A stretch of DNA of 64,000 nucleotides from assembly GCA_942491345.1 (NCBI GenBank), contig CALOAN010000048.1, positions 62,001 through 126,000 on the forward strand. Reading direction: 5' to 3'. The notes under the pieces were generated by a model, which was not told the DNA's origin, did not search any database, and saw only the letters and a program-made list of their open reading frames with translations. The position numbers and the translations under genes are program-made. Shown here piece after piece: positions 31,429-41,202 of the stretch. Position 1 is the stretch's first letter. Every line of letters begins with the position of its first letter. The stretch comes from JAHEEL01 sp942491345 (GTDB lineage: Bacteria; Actinomycetota; Acidimicrobiia; Spongiisociales; UBA5794).

Positions 31429-32280
31429 GAAGGAGATCTGGCAGCACGGGTTCTCCCGGTTGTGCCCGGCCACCAGGTGGTTGGACGTGTGGCTCGCGTT
31501 GGCTCGGGTGTTGCCGATTGGGCCATGGGGGAGCGCGCCGGGGTCGCCTGGCTGGCCGGCGCGTGCGGATCGTGCGAGTACTGCCTGAGCGATCGAGAGA
31601 ACCTCTGCGCCGACGCCGTGTTCGCCGGGTGGAGTTTCAACGGCGGCTACGCCGGGCAGATTGCCGTTCGGTCGGACTTCGCCTTGCGGGTTCCATCCCT
31701 GTTTTCGGATGTCGAAGCAGCACCGCTGTTGTGCGGTGGGATCATCGGATATCGGGCACTGAAGATATCGGGCATTCAACCCGGCGGGCGGCTCGGGCTG
31801 TACGGCTTCGGCGCCTCGGCGCTCCTTGCAATGCAGGTGGCGACGCATTGGAGATGTGACGTATTCGTGGCGACCCGCTCACCCGCCGAACAAGAGCGAG
31901 CCGTCGCGATGGGAGCCGCCTGGACCGGCTCGTATCACGACCGACCCCCGGTCGCGCTGGATGCTGCGGTCACATTCGCTCCGGCCGGTTATGTGGTGGT
32001 GGAAGCGCTCAAGTCGGTCGCCCGCGGCGGGACGGTGGCCATCAACGCCATTCACCTCGACCGGGTGCCCGAATTCGGCTACGACCTGCTGTGGGGCGAG
32101 CGTCAGCTGCGCAGCGTCGCCAACTTCACACGGCAGGATGCAACCGAGTTCCTGGATCTGGCTGCGGAGATCCCGATTCGAACCGTCCCCGACGTCTACC
32201 CGCTCGGTGACGCGAACCTCGCGTTGATCCGCCTCAAGGAAGGCCTGGTCGAAGGCGCGGCCGTTCTCGTCACCGGATGA
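31429..32280 (+). pseudogene. zinc alcohol dehydrogenase, C-terminal part
   Basis: The plus strand is open from the junction: EGDLAARVLPVVPGHQVVGRV. It contains the four Cys of the structural zinc site (CGSCEYCLSDRENLC), the PLLCGGIIGYRAL segment, and the NAD-binding GLYGFGASALLAMQVA. It runs to a normal end, AAVLVTG. The first ~48 residues of the enzyme should precede; 30 are at 8888-8977, and the loop with the catalytic zinc ligands is missing. A GTG at 31462 could start a short protein, but that would lack the catalytic domain. Confidence 0.85.
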
Positions 32281-32790
32281 CCGAACGACCGCTTCGGTTG
32301 CGGCGGGGCGCGGTCCGCGAGTTCGTGGACCCAGCGGTGGTGGTAGCGGCACAGGAGGATGAGGTTGTAGATCGCCGTCACTCCGCCTTACGCCCAGTGA
32401 ATGATGTGGTGCGCGTCGCACCGGCTGGCAGGCTGATCGCAGTCGGATCGTCTCGGGGTGCAGGACGATTCCGTCGTCGAGTTCACCGACGGTGCCGGTC
32501 GTGCCGGCGAGCGTCGCCCAATCAACGATCACGGAGATGTGGGGTCGTTCACCGCCGATGATCGGTGTGCCTCCGTGATCGAGGTGCGCTCGGCACATGT
32601 CAACAAAGGCATCGAGTCGCCGTTGCGCCGGTGACCGTTCGTCTCCGGCTTTCGCCCATGGTTCCGTGATCGACCGGAGTGCTGCATCGATGATGGTGGC
32701 GCCGACTCAGGGTCGGCATCACCGTCGATCCTCGCCATACCGGCAAATGTGAGGGAGGCATGTCGAGTTCTACCGTTGCGAGCGTCGACC
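32281..32790 (-). pseudogene. decayed DUF222/HNH endonuclease (13E12-type)
   Basis: Pieces in different minus-strand frames align with one protein: SLTFAGMARIDGDADPES near 32740, DAALRSITEPWAKAGDERSP then HLDHGGTPIIGGERPHISVI near 32530-32690, and YNLILLCRYHHRWVHE (the HNH end) near 32330-32380. Frameshifts and an internal deletion separate them. Such genes are repeated in actinobacterial genomes and often decay. Confidence 0.7.
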
Positions 32791-32832
32791 GAACACACGT
32801 CCTATGTCGATTTGAGTGGATACGCCGCCGCC

Positions 32833-33660
32833 CTATTCGTCGAGGAAGATGTCTCGCTGAAGCCCGGCGTCGGGCACGTAGGAATAGCCGGAGAGATCAG
32901 TCACCCCGGCCTCGGCGAGGACCTCGTCGTCGATGTAGAAGTTGCCGGTGGCCTCGCGGCTCGGACGGTTGAAGATCTCATACGCTGCATCGGCCAGGAT
33001 CTCCGGGCGTCGGGATTGCTGCATGGCGGCGTCGCCGCCGAGCAGGTTCTGCACGGCTGCCGTTGCGATGATCGTGCGTGGCCAGAGGCTGTTCACGGCA
33101 ATGCCGTCATCTTCGAACTCGGCCGACATTCCAAGAGTGCACATCGACATGCCGTACTTCGCGATCGTGTAGGCGACGTGGTTCCGGAACCAGTGTTGGG
33201 CGAGGTTGAGCGGAGGGCTGAGGGTGAGGATGTGGGGGTTCTCGGCTCGCTTCAGGTGCGGGATACACGCCTTCGAGACGAGAAACGTCCCTCGCGTGTT
33301 GATGTCCTGCATCAGGTCGTACGACTTCATCGGGAGGTACTCCGTGCCGGCCAGGTTGATCGCTGACGCGTTGTTGACGCAGATGTCGATGCCGCCGAAG
33401 GTTTCGACCGTGCGGGCCACTGCCGCTGCGACCTGCTCGTCGTGGCGGATGTCGCCGACGATCGGAAGCGCCGCCCCGCCGACTGCCTCGATCTCTTCCG
33501 CTGCGGAGAAGATCGTGCCTTCGAGCATTGGATGCGGTTCTGCGGTCTTGGCGATCAAGGCGATGTTGGCACCATCGGCCGCGGCTCGTTTGGCGATCGC
33601 GAGCCCGATACCTCTACTGCCTCCAGACAGAAACATCGTCTTGCCGGCCAGTCCCACCAT
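32833..33660 (-). CDS. SDR oxidoreductase (HSDL2/citronellol dehydrogenase-like)
   Basis: 275 residues. GGSRGIGLAIAKR (13-25) is the NAD(P)-binding motif, NNAS (~103) the structural motif, YTIAKYG (~166-172) the catalytic Tyr and Lys, and PRTIIATAAVQNLLGG follows. KTAEPHPMLEGTIFSAAEEIEAVGG is characteristic of the HSDL2 group, which acts on fatty acyl or terpenoid alcohol/ketone substrates. It is 31 bases before the aldolase gene stop, on the same strand. Confidence 0.85.
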   Translation of the reverse strand: MVGLAGKTMFLSGGSRGIGLAIAKRAAADGANIALIAKTAEPHPMLEGTIFSAAEEIEAVGGAALPIVGDIRHDEQVAAAVARTVETFGGIDICVNNASAINLAGTEYLPMKSYDLMQDINTRGTFLVSKACIPHLKRAENPHILTLSPPLNLAQHWFRNHVAYTIAKYGMSMCTLGMSAEFEDDGIAVNSLWPRTIIATAAVQNLLGGDAAMQQSRRPEILADAAYEIFNRPSREATGNFYIDDEVLAEAGVTDLSGYSYVPDAGLQRDIFLDE

Positions 33661-33691
33661 GTGCGTTCCTCCGAGTCGCTCGCGGAGCAGG

Positions 33692-34546
33692 CTACCGGTT
33701 CGCTACCGGGCAGCAGACCGCACGCATGGCCTCGCGTTGCTCGGCGGCCATCTCGATCAGCGGAGCCCGCATCGTGCCGGTGCGGAGTCCAACCATTCCA
33801 GCAGCGGCATAGGTGCCGGCCAGGCCATGCCACTCGACGTTCGACGCGATTGAGCTGAGTCGATCCTGGGCATCAGCGCTCTCGCGTGCGGCTGCGGCCA
33901 GTTCCGGGGCGTAGTTGCCCGACGCCGTGATCGATCCGTAGGCACCTCGGGCGAACGCCTCGTGCACGATGCGCGATGCCCCGACGAAGAAATACTGACC
34001 TTCTCTCATGCCTTCGAGGATCGGGCCAATCCGGTCGGGGTCGCCGCCGGAGTCCTTCATCCCGACGACGTTCGGGTGGGCGCATATTGTGACGGCCGAT
34101 TCGACGGGGAGCTCATATCCGGTCACGGCGGGCACCGAGTAGCCCAACACCGGGAGTGGGGAGAAGTCGGCGACGACGCTGTAGAACGACTCGACGAGCT
34201 CCGCGTTCTTGCGCAGCAGCAGCGTCGGCGTCGTCACGAGCACGGCATCGGCTTCGGCATCCGCAGCCTCTGCGATCTGCTGTTCCGCCTGGCGAACGGA
34301 CTGCGCCGAGATTCCTGTCAAGAGAAACGCCGACGATCCGAGCTGATCACGGGCGGTCGCCGTCAGTACGCCCCGTTCACCCGGCTCGAGATAGGGGCCC
34401 TGGCCGGTGGATCCACCAATGAGGAACCCGTTGAGACCCCACTGAGTGAGTTGGATCAGATTGTGGCGATGAGCGGCGACGTCGATCGATCCGTGCTCAT
34501 CGAATGGCGTGATCAGCGCCGCCATCGTTCGTGGTGGTGCCTTCAT
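33692..34546 (-). CDS. DapA-like class I aldolase (dihydrodipicolinate synthase family)
   Basis: 284 residues. ALITPFDEHGSID (10-22), GGSTGQGPYLEPGER (~44-58) and VVGMKDSGGD (~161-170, Schiff-base Lys) give a (beta/alpha)8 aldolase. GSTGQGP instead of GTTGE indicates a relative such as keto-deoxy-sugar or hydroxyproline-type aldolase rather than true DapA. Its start abuts the gnd stop on the same strand, so it may work on a sugar acid made nearby. Confidence 0.8.
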   Translation of the reverse strand: MKAPPRTMAALITPFDEHGSIDVAAHRHNLIQLTQWGLNGFLIGGSTGQGPYLEPGERGVLTATARDQLGSSAFLLTGISAQSVRQAEQQIAEAADAEADAVLVTTPTLLLRKNAELVESFYSVVADFSPLPVLGYSVPAVTGYELPVESAVTICAHPNVVGMKDSGGDPDRIGPILEGMREGQYFFVGASRIVHEAFARGAYGSITASGNYAPELAAAARESADAQDRLSSIASNVEWHGLAGTYAAAGMVGLRTGTMRAPLIEMAAEQREAMRAVCCPVANR

Positions 34547-35962
34547 CTATGCCTCCCATGCTGAGTGGAAGAACTCGCCGCGTGGTTCATCGATCCGTTC
34601 GTACGTATGTGCACCGAACGAGTCACGCTGGGCCTGGATGAGGTTCGCGGGGAGCCGGTCCGACCGGTACCCGTCGTAGAACGCGAGCGCCGACGAGTAC
34701 GCCGGGACGGGTATTCCAGCGGCGATCGCTCGTCCGACTGTGCGGCGCCACCCGGGTTCGGCTCCGGCAACGGCGTCGCGGAAGAAACCTTCGAGGAGGA
34801 GATTGGAGAGTCCGGGGTTCGACCGATAGGCGGCGGTGATGTCGGCGAGGAACCGCGATCGGATGATGCACCCGGCGCGCCAGAGCGAGGCGATCGTGCC
34901 CGTGTCGAGATCCCACCCGAACTCCTCGGAAGCCGCCTCGAAGAGCATGAATCCCTGCGCGTAGGAGACGATCTTCGAGGCGTAGAGCGCGTCCTCGAGA
35001 TCTGAGATCACCTCGTCGGGATCGCCATCGATCGCGCCGTGAGGTCCCGTCAAGATGCCCGATGCCGTGGCGCGCTGATCGACGAGTGAAGACACGATCC
35101 TGGCGTAGACGGCCTCGGCAACGAGCGTGGTTGGCGCCGCCTGATCCATCGAGGCAACAACCGTCCACTTGCCGGTTCCCTTCTGACCGGCGGCGTCGAG
35201 GACACGATCGAGGAGAGGCTCGCCGTCGGTGTCGACGGTGCCCATGATGTCCGCCGTGATCTCGATGAGGTACGAATCGAGCCGACCCATGTTCCAACGG
35301 GCGAAGATCGGTTGCATCGCTGGGGCGTCGAGGCCGAGGCCTCGGCTCATGATGTCGTAGGCCTCGGCGATGACCTGCATGTCCCCGTATTCGATGCCGT
35401 TGTGCACCATCTTCACGTAATGCCCGGCACCTCCCGCTCCGACCCACTCGCAGCAGGGTTCACCTTCGGCGATGGCGGCGATCGACGTGAAGATGTCCTT
35501 GACCTGCGGCCATGCGTCGGTGCTGCCGCCCGGCATGAGCGAGGGACCGTACCTGGCCCCCTCCTCGCCGCCGGAGACGCCCATGCCGATGAAGTGGATG
35601 CCCACCTCGGCGAGTTCGGCGGTGCGGCGTTCGGTGTCGGTGAACTGGGAGTTGCCGCCGTCGATGATGATGTCGCCCGCCTCGAGGAGCGGGACGAGCG
35701 CATCGATCTGTGCATCGACCGGTTCGCCGGCCTTGATCATGAGCATGACAATCCTTGGCTGAGCAAGGGTCTGGACGAGCTCCTCGAGCGTGTGCACGCC
35801 AAGAATGGGAGCACCCGCCGCTTCGCCGGCGACGAACTCGTCGGTGCGCTCGGCGGAGCGGTTGTAGACGGCGACGGAGTACCCGTTGTCCGCGATATTG
35901 AGCGAGAGATTGCGGCCCATGACGGCCAGGCCGATGAGTCCGAGGTCAGCATGTTGAGGCAT
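34547..35962 (-). CDS. gnd: 6-phosphogluconate dehydrogenase (decarboxylating)
   Basis: 471 residues, the usual length of the long form. LIGLAVMGRNLSLNIAD (9-25) binds NADP, followed by GVSGGEEGARYGPSLMPGG (~125-143), KMVHNGIEYGDMQ (~181-193) and the C-terminal DSFGAHTYERID. It oxidises 6-phosphogluconate to ribulose 5-phosphate and CO2 in the pentose phosphate pathway. The ATG at 35962 was chosen because homology begins there; an in-frame extension reaches 36010 but overlaps the peptidase. Confidence 0.95.
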   Translation of the reverse strand: MPQHADLGLIGLAVMGRNLSLNIADNGYSVAVYNRSAERTDEFVAGEAAGAPILGVHTLEELVQTLAQPRIVMLMIKAGEPVDAQIDALVPLLEAGDIIIDGGNSQFTDTERRTAELAEVGIHFIGMGVSGGEEGARYGPSLMPGGSTDAWPQVKDIFTSIAAIAEGEPCCEWVGAGGAGHYVKMVHNGIEYGDMQVIAEAYDIMSRGLGLDAPAMQPIFARWNMGRLDSYLIEITADIMGTVDTDGEPLLDRVLDAAGQKGTGKWTVVASMDQAAPTTLVAEAVYARIVSSLVDQRATASGILTGPHGAIDGDPDEVISDLEDALYASKIVSYAQGFMLFEAASEEFGWDLDTGTIASLWRAGCIIRSRFLADITAAYRSNPGLSNLLLEGFFRDAVAGAEPGWRRTVGRAIAAGIPVPAYSSALAFYDGYRSDRLPANLIQAQRDSFGAHTYERIDEPRGEFFHSAWEA

Positions 35963-35979
35963 GACGACGACGGTAGTCG

Positions 35980-37446
35980 TTATGCCGGAATCTGTTCGTC
36001 GTACAGCCATGTCGAGAAGAGATCCCCGAGGTCACGGTCGGCGATCTCCTCCGCAAGAGAGACGAAGTCCTCGGTCGTGGCATTGCCGTCCGAGAACTGC
36101 TCTGCGTAGGTGCGGAGCGTTTCAAAGAACACGTCATCACCGACCTCGTCTCGGAGCGCAACCAGCACGAACGACCCGCGTTGGTAGACGCTTCCGTTGA
36201 AGAGATCATCCGGAGCCGGTGTGCCGGGGGGACCGTATCCGGCGATTTCGGCGGCCTGGATGCGGTTCGCCACCTCTTCGCGGTAGGCCCCCGGACCGTA
36301 CAACTCCTCGACCCACAGCAGTTCGGCGTAGGTGGCGAACCCTTCGTTGAGCCAGATGTCGCTCCACTCGCCAACCGAGACCGAATCGCCGAACCATTGG
36401 TGCGCGAGTTCATGAACAAGCACGTATTCGAAGTAGGGCGATTCGACCATGGTCCGGCCAAAGACGGAGAGGGTCTGGTTCTCGAGTGCGGCCGGGAACC
36501 CGCCCACCACGGCGATTCCGTAGCGGTCAAACGGGTACGGGCCGAAGGCTCGCTCGAGCACGCGGATCATCTCGCCGGTAGCCTCGAGCGGGGCGGGTGG
36601 ATTCGCAGCGAGGTCGGGGGGCAGGAAGTTGCTCACCGGAATTCCGGCAGCCTCGGTTGACACCGGATCGTCGACGAGAGCCCAGCCGTCACCGATGACG
36701 ATGGTCGCGAGGTACGGCGCCATCGGGTCGGCCATCGACCAGTGGTAGGTGGTGGTCGTGTCGCCTTCGTCCACGTCCACGAGTTCTCCGTTCGCTGCGA
36801 CGGATAGTCGGCTTGGCACGGTGACTGCAAACGTGAACGTGGATTTGTCGAGTGGGTGGTCATTCGACGGGAACCACGAATGAGCCGCGTCGGGTTCGGC
36901 AGCGACGTATTGCTCTCCTTCCGGACCCGTGTGCCATCCGATGCCGAACGGAATCGCCGACGAGGTCGTCGGTTCCGGTGTTCCGCTGTAGTCGATCTCG
37001 ACTTCGAAAACGTCGCCCGAGAGGAGTCCAACCGAGGTGATGGTCATCTCTTCTCCGTTGCGCTCGAACCCCGAGACCTCTCCGTTCACTTCAAGACGCT
37101 CGATCTGCCACCCGGCGAAATCGAGGTTGAAGGACTCGAGGTTGTCGATGGCGGTTGCGGTGATGGCGGCGGAGGCGTCGACCGTCCCATCGTCGCTATA
37201 TGTCAGGTCGAGGTGGTAGTGCTCGACGTCGTAGCCGCCGTTTCCGAGCGAGGGGTAGTAGTCGTCGCCGATCCCGGAGGCCCCGGCAACAAACGTGGGG
37301 AGCGTGGTCGTGGTGGTTGTGGTCGTGGTTGTGGGGGCACTCGTCGATGACGCGACCACGGCAGCATCAGTTGTGTCCGGCTCCGCATCTCCGGTACACG
37401 AAGCAGCAAACAGACCCACGAGGACAAGCACAGCCACACGTTTCAT
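35980..37446 (-). CDS. M1-family metallopeptidase lipoprotein
   Basis: 488 residues. The lipobox LFAASC places the lipid on Cys17. A Thr/Ser linker (~30-50, with ten consecutive Thr) follows. The N-terminal beta domain is ~65-250. The catalytic domain holds ENQTLSVFG (the GAMEN-like exopeptidase loop, ~320), HELAHQWFGDS (~347-357) and NEGFATYAELL (~370-380), giving the zinc ligands His, His and Glu. It acts outside the membrane on peptides. The short C-terminus lacks the ERAP-like domain, as in other bacterial short M1 enzymes. Confidence 0.9.
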   Translation of the reverse strand: MKRVAVLVLVGLFAASCTGDAEPDTTDAAVVASSTSAPTTTTTTTTTTLPTFVAGASGIGDDYYPSLGNGGYDVEHYHLDLTYSDDGTVDASAAITATAIDNLESFNLDFAGWQIERLEVNGEVSGFERNGEEMTITSVGLLSGDVFEVEIDYSGTPEPTTSSAIPFGIGWHTGPEGEQYVAAEPDAAHSWFPSNDHPLDKSTFTFAVTVPSRLSVAANGELVDVDEGDTTTTYHWSMADPMAPYLATIVIGDGWALVDDPVSTEAAGIPVSNFLPPDLAANPPAPLEATGEMIRVLERAFGPYPFDRYGIAVVGGFPAALENQTLSVFGRTMVESPYFEYVLVHELAHQWFGDSVSVGEWSDIWLNEGFATYAELLWVEELYGPGAYREEVANRIQAAEIAGYGPPGTPAPDDLFNGSVYQRGSFVLVALRDEVGDDVFFETLRTYAEQFSDGNATTEDFVSLAEEIADRDLGDLFSTWLYDEQIPA

Positions 37447-37522
37447 AACCCAACGGTAGAGCAGAATCCCCGTTGTTGGCGCGACGAATCGTGGGGTGGC
37501 ACCCTGCAGTTCGCAGATGGAA

Positions 37523-38575
37523 TCACATCACGATGGCGCGCGCGACCGCATTGCCCATTTCGCTGGTTGATGCGGCTGGTCCGCTGCCGGAGATATCGGC
37601 CGTCCGGAGTCCGGCGGAGAGTACGTCATCTACGGCCTGGTCGACGGCGGCGGCTGCCTCGGGGAGGTCGAGCGAGTAGCGGAGCGCCATTGCGGATGCG
37701 AGGATCGTTGCGAGGGGGTTCGCGAGACCCTCACCCGCGATGTCGGGGGCTGAACCGTGAACCGGCTCGTAGAGGCCGGGTGGTCCATCACCGAGCGAGG
37801 CGGATGGAAGGAGGCCGAGCGAACCCGGCAGCATGGACGCTTCATCGGTGAGGATGTCGCCGAACAGATTGCCGGTGACAACAACGTCGAAATCTCTCGG
37901 GCGTGAGAGCAGATGCATCGCCATGGAGTCAACGAGCACGACCTCGAACTCGACGTCGGGGAACTCTTCGGCCATCACCCTGTCAGCGGTCCGGCGCCAC
38001 AGGCGAGAAACCTCGAGCACGTTGGCCTTGTCGACGGACGTGACCTTGTTGCGGCGCGCCCGTGCCGCTTCTCCCGCCATCCGAACCACTCGCTCTATCT
38101 CGGGTACCGAATAGACCATCTCGTTGCGGGCCACCAGGCCATCGTCCGAAACCGAGGATGGGCCGAAGTAGATGCCGCCGGTCAGCTCCCTGACGAAGAG
38201 GATGTCGACTCCGGCGGCGTCCCGAAGAGGCGAGGCAGTCGGAAAGTGCACCTGAATCGGGCGAAGGTTCGCGTACAGGCCGAGCTGGGCACGGATGCCC
38301 AGCAGGCCGGCCTCGGGACGGGTCTTGGCCAGCGGATCATCCCACTTCGGGCCCCCGACGGCGCCGAGGATCACGGCGTCGGATGCCCGGCACGCCTCAA
38401 CGGTTGAGGTCGGCAGCGGATCACCGGTCGCATCGATTGCCGCGCCACCGATGAGGTGCTCCTCGAACGTGAACGTGAGGCCGAATCGTGCAGCGACGGC
38501 ATCGAGGACCTTGCGGCCCTCTGCGACGACCTCCGGTCCAATACCGTCACCCGGAAGGAGAACGAAGTGGTTCAT
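37523..38575 (-). CDS. leuB: 3-isopropylmalate dehydrogenase
   Basis: 350 residues. LLPGDGIGPEVVAEG (6-20), VRELTGGIYFG (~129-139) and GSAPDIAGEGLANPLATILA (~270-289) are family motifs. It oxidises and decarboxylates 3-isopropylmalate in leucine synthesis. The ATG overlaps the leuA stop by four bases. It is last in ilvB-ilvN-ilvC-leuA-leuB. Confidence 0.95.
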   Translation of the reverse strand: MNHFVLLPGDGIGPEVVAEGRKVLDAVAARFGLTFTFEEHLIGGAAIDATGDPLPTSTVEACRASDAVILGAVGGPKWDDPLAKTRPEAGLLGIRAQLGLYANLRPIQVHFPTASPLRDAAGVDILFVRELTGGIYFGPSSVSDDGLVARNEMVYSVPEIERVVRMAGEAARARRNKVTSVDKANVLEVSRLWRRTADRVMAEEFPDVEFEVVLVDSMAMHLLSRPRDFDVVVTGNLFGDILTDEASMLPGSLGLLPSASLGDGPPGLYEPVHGSAPDIAGEGLANPLATILASAMALRYSLDLPEAAAAVDQAVDDVLSAGLRTADISGSGPAASTSEMGNAVARAIVM

Positions 38576-40107
38576 GCGTCTTCCGGCTCGGATGAGCCGT
38601 TGCGGTCCGTCAGCGCCTTGTTGAGTGCGGAAACAAAGGCGCGTGCCGAGCCTTCCACCACGTCGGTTGAGATGCCGCGGCCGGAGTAGGTGATCGGTCC
38701 GATTTGGATAATCACGCTGACCTCCGCCATCGCGTCGGCGCCCGAAGTGAACGGGTTGACGCGGTAGTCGAGCAGCGACGCAGGGATCCCGAACGCGTCT
38801 TGGAGGGCAACAAAGGCTGCATTCACCATGCCGTCACCTTCCGCCGTCACCTCGAACTCGTTCTCGCCTCGAGCGACGCGCACCGTGGCCACCGGCGTCT
38901 CGCGGTCTCCTCCGCTGAGGTGCAGGCCGACGAGCTGGACCTTGTCTGCCGACTTGTCGGTCTCGATCTCGACGATTGCCCGAAGTCCGGTCTCTCCGAT
39001 CTCTCCCTTTCGGTCCGCCAGTTCCTTGAACCGCTCGAAGGCGTGGCTAAACGCCGCGTCGTCGAGAGTTACGTCCATCTCGGCGAGTGCGGCCGCGAAT
39101 GCCGCCCGACCGGAGTGTTTGCCGAGGACGAGCTGCGACTGCTGACCGACGTCGCTCGGATCCATGATCTCGTAGGTCTCGCGATTTCTGAGCACACCGT
39201 GCTGGTGGATCCCCGACTCGTGAGCGAAGGCGTTGCGTCCGACAACGGCCTTGTTGAACTGGATCGGGTAGCCGGTCAATCTCGAGACGAGACGCGACGT
39301 CTCGAATATCTCGGTGGTGTCGGCCTGGATCTCGACGTTGAAGTAGTCCTGGCGCGTCTTGATCGCCATGATGATCTCTTCGGTCGACGTGTTGCCGGCA
39401 CGTTCCCCGATGCCGTTGATTGCTCCTTCGATTTGGCGAGCGCCGGCGTGAATGGCAGACAGGGAGTTGGCGACGGCGAGGCCGAGATCGTCGTGGCAGT
39501 GGGTCGATACGGTGACATCGGTGTTCCCGCCTCGGACGTCTTCGTAGACGCGTTCCATAAGTGCGACGAAGTCCGACGGCATGGCGTATCCCACGGTGTC
39601 GGGGATATTGATGGTGGTCGCGCCGGCAGCTACCGCGATCCGGCAGGCTTCGACCACGAAGTCGGGGTCCGACCGGGTTGCGTCTTGTGGTGAGAACTCC
39701 ACGTCGTCGACGTACCCACGCGCCCGTGTGACGCCTTCTCGGATCGAGTCGAGAACCTCCGCGGGTGTCTTCCGAAGCATCTGCTCCATGTGGATCGGTG
39801 ACGTCGACGTGAAGACGTGGATGCGAGCGCTGTCGGCGTTCTGCAGTGCGTCGGCTGCCTGGTCGATGTCATTGGGCACCGTGCGGGCAAGCGAGGCGAT
39901 CACAGGGCCGTGGACCTCGGTGGCAATGCGCTTGACCGCCGTGTGGTCGCCGGGCGAAGACGCGGCGAAACCGGCTTCGATGACGTCGACCTTCAGACGT
40001 GCGAGCTGGGTGGCGATGGCGACCTTGTCGTCTGGCGACAGGGCGATCCCCGGCGCCTGCTCGCCGTCGCGCAAGGTGGTGTCAAAGATGATGAGTCGAT
40101 CAGTCAT
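38572..40107 (-). CDS. leuA: 2-isopropylmalate synthase
   Basis: 511 residues. IFDTTLRDGEQAPG (7-20) is the metal/acetyl-CoA motif. STHCHDDLGLAVANSL (~203-218) and GERAGNTSTEEI (~235-246) complete the catalytic TIM barrel. The C-terminal ~120 residues (GDGMVNAAFVALQDAFGI...DYRVNPFTSGADAMAEV) are the leucine-binding regulatory domain. It condenses acetyl-CoA with 2-ketoisovalerate. It has the HOMO-type LeuA1 length, not the long ~600-residue actinobacterial form. Confidence 0.95.
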   Translation of the reverse strand: MTDRLIIFDTTLRDGEQAPGIALSPDDKVAIATQLARLKVDVIEAGFAASSPGDHTAVKRIATEVHGPVIASLARTVPNDIDQAADALQNADSARIHVFTSTSPIHMEQMLRKTPAEVLDSIREGVTRARGYVDDVEFSPQDATRSDPDFVVEACRIAVAAGATTINIPDTVGYAMPSDFVALMERVYEDVRGGNTDVTVSTHCHDDLGLAVANSLSAIHAGARQIEGAINGIGERAGNTSTEEIIMAIKTRQDYFNVEIQADTTEIFETSRLVSRLTGYPIQFNKAVVGRNAFAHESGIHQHGVLRNRETYEIMDPSDVGQQSQLVLGKHSGRAAFAAALAEMDVTLDDAAFSHAFERFKELADRKGEIGETGLRAIVEIETDKSADKVQLVGLHLSGGDRETPVATVRVARGENEFEVTAEGDGMVNAAFVALQDAFGIPASLLDYRVNPFTSGADAMAEVSVIIQIGPITYSGRGISTDVVEGSARAFVSALNKALTDRNGSSEPEDA

Positions 40108-40138
40108 GCCTGGCCCTTTGCAGAGGCAATTCTCAACC

Positions 40139-40181
40139 CGAAGTCTCGTGTCTCGGGTCCCGTGTCTCGAGTCTCCGGTCT
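40139..40181. repeat. GTGTCTCGGGTCCCGTGTCTCG intergenic repeat, copy 1
   Basis: Alternating TCTCGTGTCTCGGGTCCCGTGTCTCGAGTCTC units lie in the gap between leuA and ilvC. Similar tracts occur at 46256-46313 and 54056-54118, all in gaps between genes. Confidence 0.7.
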
Positions 40182-41193
40182 ATACGTCATCGGCCGGCGT
40201 CTTCTCGACCAGGAACGGCATCATGACCCTCAGGTCGCGTCCAACACGCTCGACGGGATGATCCGAGAGTGCGGCTCGTTGGCCCAGGAGGTTCGGGGCA
40301 CCGGCTCGGTATTCGTCCATCCATTCGCGGGCGAACTGTCCCGACTGGATCTCGGTGAGGATCTTGCGCATCTCGGCCTTCGTTTCGTCGGTCACGATCC
40401 GTGGTCCACGGGTGATGTCGCCGTACTCGGCCGTGTCGGACACCGAGTGGCGCATCCACGAGAGCCCGCCCTCGAACAGCAGGTCCACGATCAGCTTCAA
40501 CTCGTGGAGCACCTCGAAATAGGCCATCTCCTCCGGGTAGCCGGCTTCCGTGAGAACCTCGAATGAGGCGCGAATCATTGAGTCGATGCCACCGCAGAGG
40601 ATGACCTGCTCACCGAAGAGGTCGGTCTCGGTCTCGTCTTTGAACGTCGTCTCAATCACACCGGCGCGGGTCCCTCCGATGCCGTGGGCGTACGACAACG
40701 CAAGTCCATGGGCGTTCCCAGATGCGTCCTGCTGGACGGCAACAAGCGCCGGCACGCCGCTCCCTTCGACGTATTGGCGCCGCACGAGGTGGCCCGGACC
40801 TTTTGGCGCGACCATCGCAACATCAACGTCCTGCGGGGGAGTGATGTAGCCGAAGTGGATGTTGAATCCGTGCGCGAACAGCAGCATGTCGCCGGCTTCG
40901 AGGTTCGGTGCGATGACCTCGTCATAGAGGTCGGCCTGGACCTGATCGGGAACGAGGACCATGATGACGTCGGCCCACTCGGCCGCGGCAGCGGGATCGA
41001 GGACCGTAAGGCCGGACTCGGTGGCTCGGCGTGCCCGGCTGGATCCGTCGCGAAGACCCACGACCACGTCAACACCGGAATCCTTGAGGTTCAGGGCATG
41101 CGCATGACCTTGGCTTCCGAACCCGATCACCGCGACCTTGCGCCCCGAGATCAGCGTGGGGTCGGCGTCACCTTCGTAGTACATCGTAGGCAT
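40180..41193 (-). CDS. ilvC: ketol-acid reductoisomerase
   Basis: 337 residues, class I. VIGFGSQGHAHALNLKDSG (~23-41) binds NADPH. APKGPGHLVRRQYVEG (~129-144) and ETDLFGEQVILCGG (~188-201) hold Mg-binding Asp/Glu. The C-terminal knotted domain ends near VKRVGRDLRVMMPFL. It converts acetolactate to dihydroxyisovalerate. The start lies 10 bases after ilvN. Confidence 0.96.
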   Translation of the reverse strand: MPTMYYEGDADPTLISGRKVAVIGFGSQGHAHALNLKDSGVDVVVGLRDGSSRARRATESGLTVLDPAAAAEWADVIMVLVPDQVQADLYDEVIAPNLEAGDMLLFAHGFNIHFGYITPPQDVDVAMVAPKGPGHLVRRQYVEGSGVPALVAVQQDASGNAHGLALSYAHGIGGTRAGVIETTFKDETETDLFGEQVILCGGIDSMIRASFEVLTEAGYPEEMAYFEVLHELKLIVDLLFEGGLSWMRHSVSDTAEYGDITRGPRIVTDETKAEMRKILTEIQSGQFAREWMDEYRAGAPNLLGQRAALSDHPVERVGRDLRVMMPFLVEKTPADDV

Positions 41194-41202
41194 GGCGCCT
41201 CC

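Noticed and set aside
31435..31848. The minus-strand resolvase frame continues to 31848 as an N-terminal extension
   Set aside because: That part is the antisense of the alcohol dehydrogenase and has its base composition; resolvase similarity starts only at FERDC at the junction.
32281..32790. Intact HNH endonuclease
   Set aside because: The recognisable pieces lie in different frames with gaps, so the gene is broken.
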